Positions 36,648 to 38,026 of a stretch of 38,026 bases of DNA are shown here, piece by piece. The DNA lies in contig CAJACZ010000022.1 in NCBI GenBank assembly GCA_903938365.1, forward strand, positions 1 through 38,026, written 5' to 3'. This stretch comes from an uncultured Pseudomonadota bacterium (GTDB taxonomy: Bacteria > Pseudomonadota > Gammaproteobacteria > Steroidobacterales > Steroidobacteraceae). How positions within the stretch are numbered: position 1 is the first letter of the stretch; the number at the start of each line of letters is the position of its first letter. The notes under the pieces were generated by a model, which saw only the letters and a list, made by a program, of their open reading frames with translations, had not been told where the DNA came from and did not search any database. The translations under genes and the position numbers were made by a program.

Positions 36648-38026
36648 TCAGGAGCGATCCGTGTATTCGAGCGTGAGGAAGGCCGTGCGCCCGCGCGCCG
36701 GGAAGTACCGCCAGTCACCCTGTGCATAGTCGGCCCGGTCGGCATAGGCGCGGTCGGCGAGATTGTCGAGCTGCAGGGTCGCGCGCCAGCGCGGGCGCGG
36801 GCTCCACGCGAGGCGCAGGTCGAGCACGCTGTGGCCCGGGTAGCGTTTCAGGTTGGCGGCATCGGCGAAGTACGCCCCTACATGCCGCAGGCCGAGCGAC
36901 GCGGAGAGGGTTTCCCGGGGCCGCCAGTCCAGCGACAGCGAGTGCAGCTGGCGGGGGGCGGTGTCGACGTCGTTGCCGCGGGTGATGGTCTCGCCGCCTT
37001 CGATGACGCGCGAGAAGTCATAGCGGTGCCGAGCCAGGCTGCCCGCCGCCGTGGCGGCCCAGGCGTCGGCCATCGCCCACGCCAGCTCGTACTCCACGCC
37101 CTCGTGCCGCGTGCTGCCGTTGCCGACATTGAAGCCGTTCGCATCGCGCAGGATCACCCCGGTCTTGCGCATGCTGAACGCGGCGAGGGATCCGCCGAAC
37201 CGCGGGCCGCGATGTCGCCAGCCCGCTTCGAGGGATTCGAGACGCTCCGAACCGAGGTCCGCGACCTGCTGCTGGCGCTGGAGTCGATAGAGTTCGGTCA
37301 TCTCGGGAGGGCGGAAACCCCGGCTCGCGACCACGTAGAGCCGGCTCGAGTCGTCGGGCGCGAAGCTCGCCTCGAGTCGCGGCGACAGGTTGTCGAAGCC
37401 GTCGGTCCGGTCTGCCGGCCGGCTGTAGAGGCAACCGCCCGACCCGCAGGGCGTGCCGTCTTCCGCGGTGTTCCCGTCGCGCATCCGGTTGTCGTAGTCG
37501 TAGCGGGTCTGTTCGGCACGCAGCGCCGCGGCGAAGCGCCAGCGTGGCCCCGGCTGCCAGTCCAGCGCGCCGTAGGCACCGACGGTCCGGCCGTCCACGC
37601 GATAGTCGTAATGGCGTCCGGCCGGGCGGATGGCGCGCGCAGCAGCGGTTCCCTCCAGCGTCGGTCCGTCCTGGATCTCGAGCAGTTCCGTGCCGGCCCA
37701 CTCGAGGTCGGCGCCCGCGCGCCAGGACAGCGACGGGCGGCCCGGCCACGCCTGCCCGGTCGAGGCCGCAAGAGCGACGCTGCGCTGTGCGTTGCGTTCG
37801 AGCGGCTTGCCGAGCAGGAAATGCTGGAGGACTTCCATGGAGGAGTGGCGCAGCACCAGCCGCAGTTCCCGGGAACAGCCGTCGCAGGGTTCGGCGGACC
37901 ACGCGGCCGAGAGCCGCGCGCTCTCGGCGTCGCGGAACGCCTCGGGGTTGGGGTTCGAACGGCGCAGTGCGGGATCCCGGTAGGCGTCCAGTCCCCGGAT
38001 GAAACCCGCGGTCTCCTGGTCGAGCA
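36648..38026 (-). CDS. TonB-dependent receptor, C-terminal portion; 5' end beyond window
   Basis: Frame stays open from 37856 to the right edge (reads '...LDQETAGFIRGLDAYRDPALRRSNPNPEAFRDAESARLSAAWSAEPCDGCSRELRLVLRHSSMEVLQ'); 'SPRLEASFAPDDSSRLYVVASRGFRPPEMTELYRLQ', 'LQLDNLADRAYADRADYAQGDWRYFPARGRTAFLTLEYTDRS'. Confidence 0.88.
   Translation of the reverse strand, partial: LDQETAGFIRGLDAYRDPALRRSNPNPEAFRDAESARLSAAWSAEPCDGCSRELRLVLRHSSMEVLQHFLLGKPLERNAQRSVALAASTGQAWPGRPSLSWRAGADLEWAGTELLEIQDGPTLEGTAAARAIRPAGRHYDYRVDGRTVGAYGALDWQPGPRWRFAAALRAEQTRYDYDNRMRDGNTAEDGTPCGSGGCLYSRPADRTDGFDNLSPRLEASFAPDDSSRLYVVASRGFRPPEMTELYRLQRQQQVADLGSERLESLEAGWRHRGPRFGGSLAAFSMRKTGVILRDANGFNVGNGSTRHEGVEYELAWAMADAWAATAAGSLARHRYDFSRVIEGGETITRGNDVDTAPRQLHSLSLDWRPRETLSASLGLRHVGAYFADAANLKRYPGHSVLDLRLAWSPRPRWRATLQLDNLADRAYADRADYAQGDWRYFPARGRTAFLTLEYTDRS

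Noticed and set aside
35299-36729. 476-aa plus-strand ORF opposite the MFS gene
   Set aside because: Shadow frame of a convincing multi-TM transporter; low-complexity Arg/Gln/Glu-rich sequence.

Overview
High-GC, gene-dense bacterial chromosome segment, probably gammaproteobacterial judging by gene content. About 31 protein-coding genes are supported. I found no rRNA, tRNA, CRISPR array, transposase or phage genes. Left to right the blocks are: (1) cobalamin uptake/salvage: a btuB-like TonB receptor C-terminus, a small membrane protein resembling a BtuM-type S-component, cobT, cobS and a cobC-like phosphatase; (2) a TerC/Alx membrane protein, an acyl-CoA dehydrogenase, a TorF-type porin and a PuuC-like aldehyde dehydrogenase; (3) an exonuclease/GIY-YIG (Cho-like) fusion overlapping rlmKL, then an RND adaptor and permease; (4) a large polyamine locus resembling the Pseudomonas spu cluster. 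In block 4, a puuA-like ligase and puuB-like oxidase run leftward, while puuD, a second puuA-like ligase, spuC and potFGHI run rightward. The rightward run continues with almost no gaps into a ROK-family polyphosphate glucokinase, a YbdL-like aminotransferase, a YafV-like omega-amidase and a Cys/Met-metabolism PLP enzyme; (5) an icd-aceK pair; (6) agmatine deiminase, an MFS transporter and a second TonB receptor truncated by the window edge. The most interesting points are the extended polyamine operon with an embedded polyphosphate glucokinase, an AT-rich inverted repeat in the divergent polyamine promoter region, the BtuM-like candidate, and the icd-aceK pairing. I saw no clearly novel defence or mobile system. 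All assignments are by reading motifs; no database search was run.
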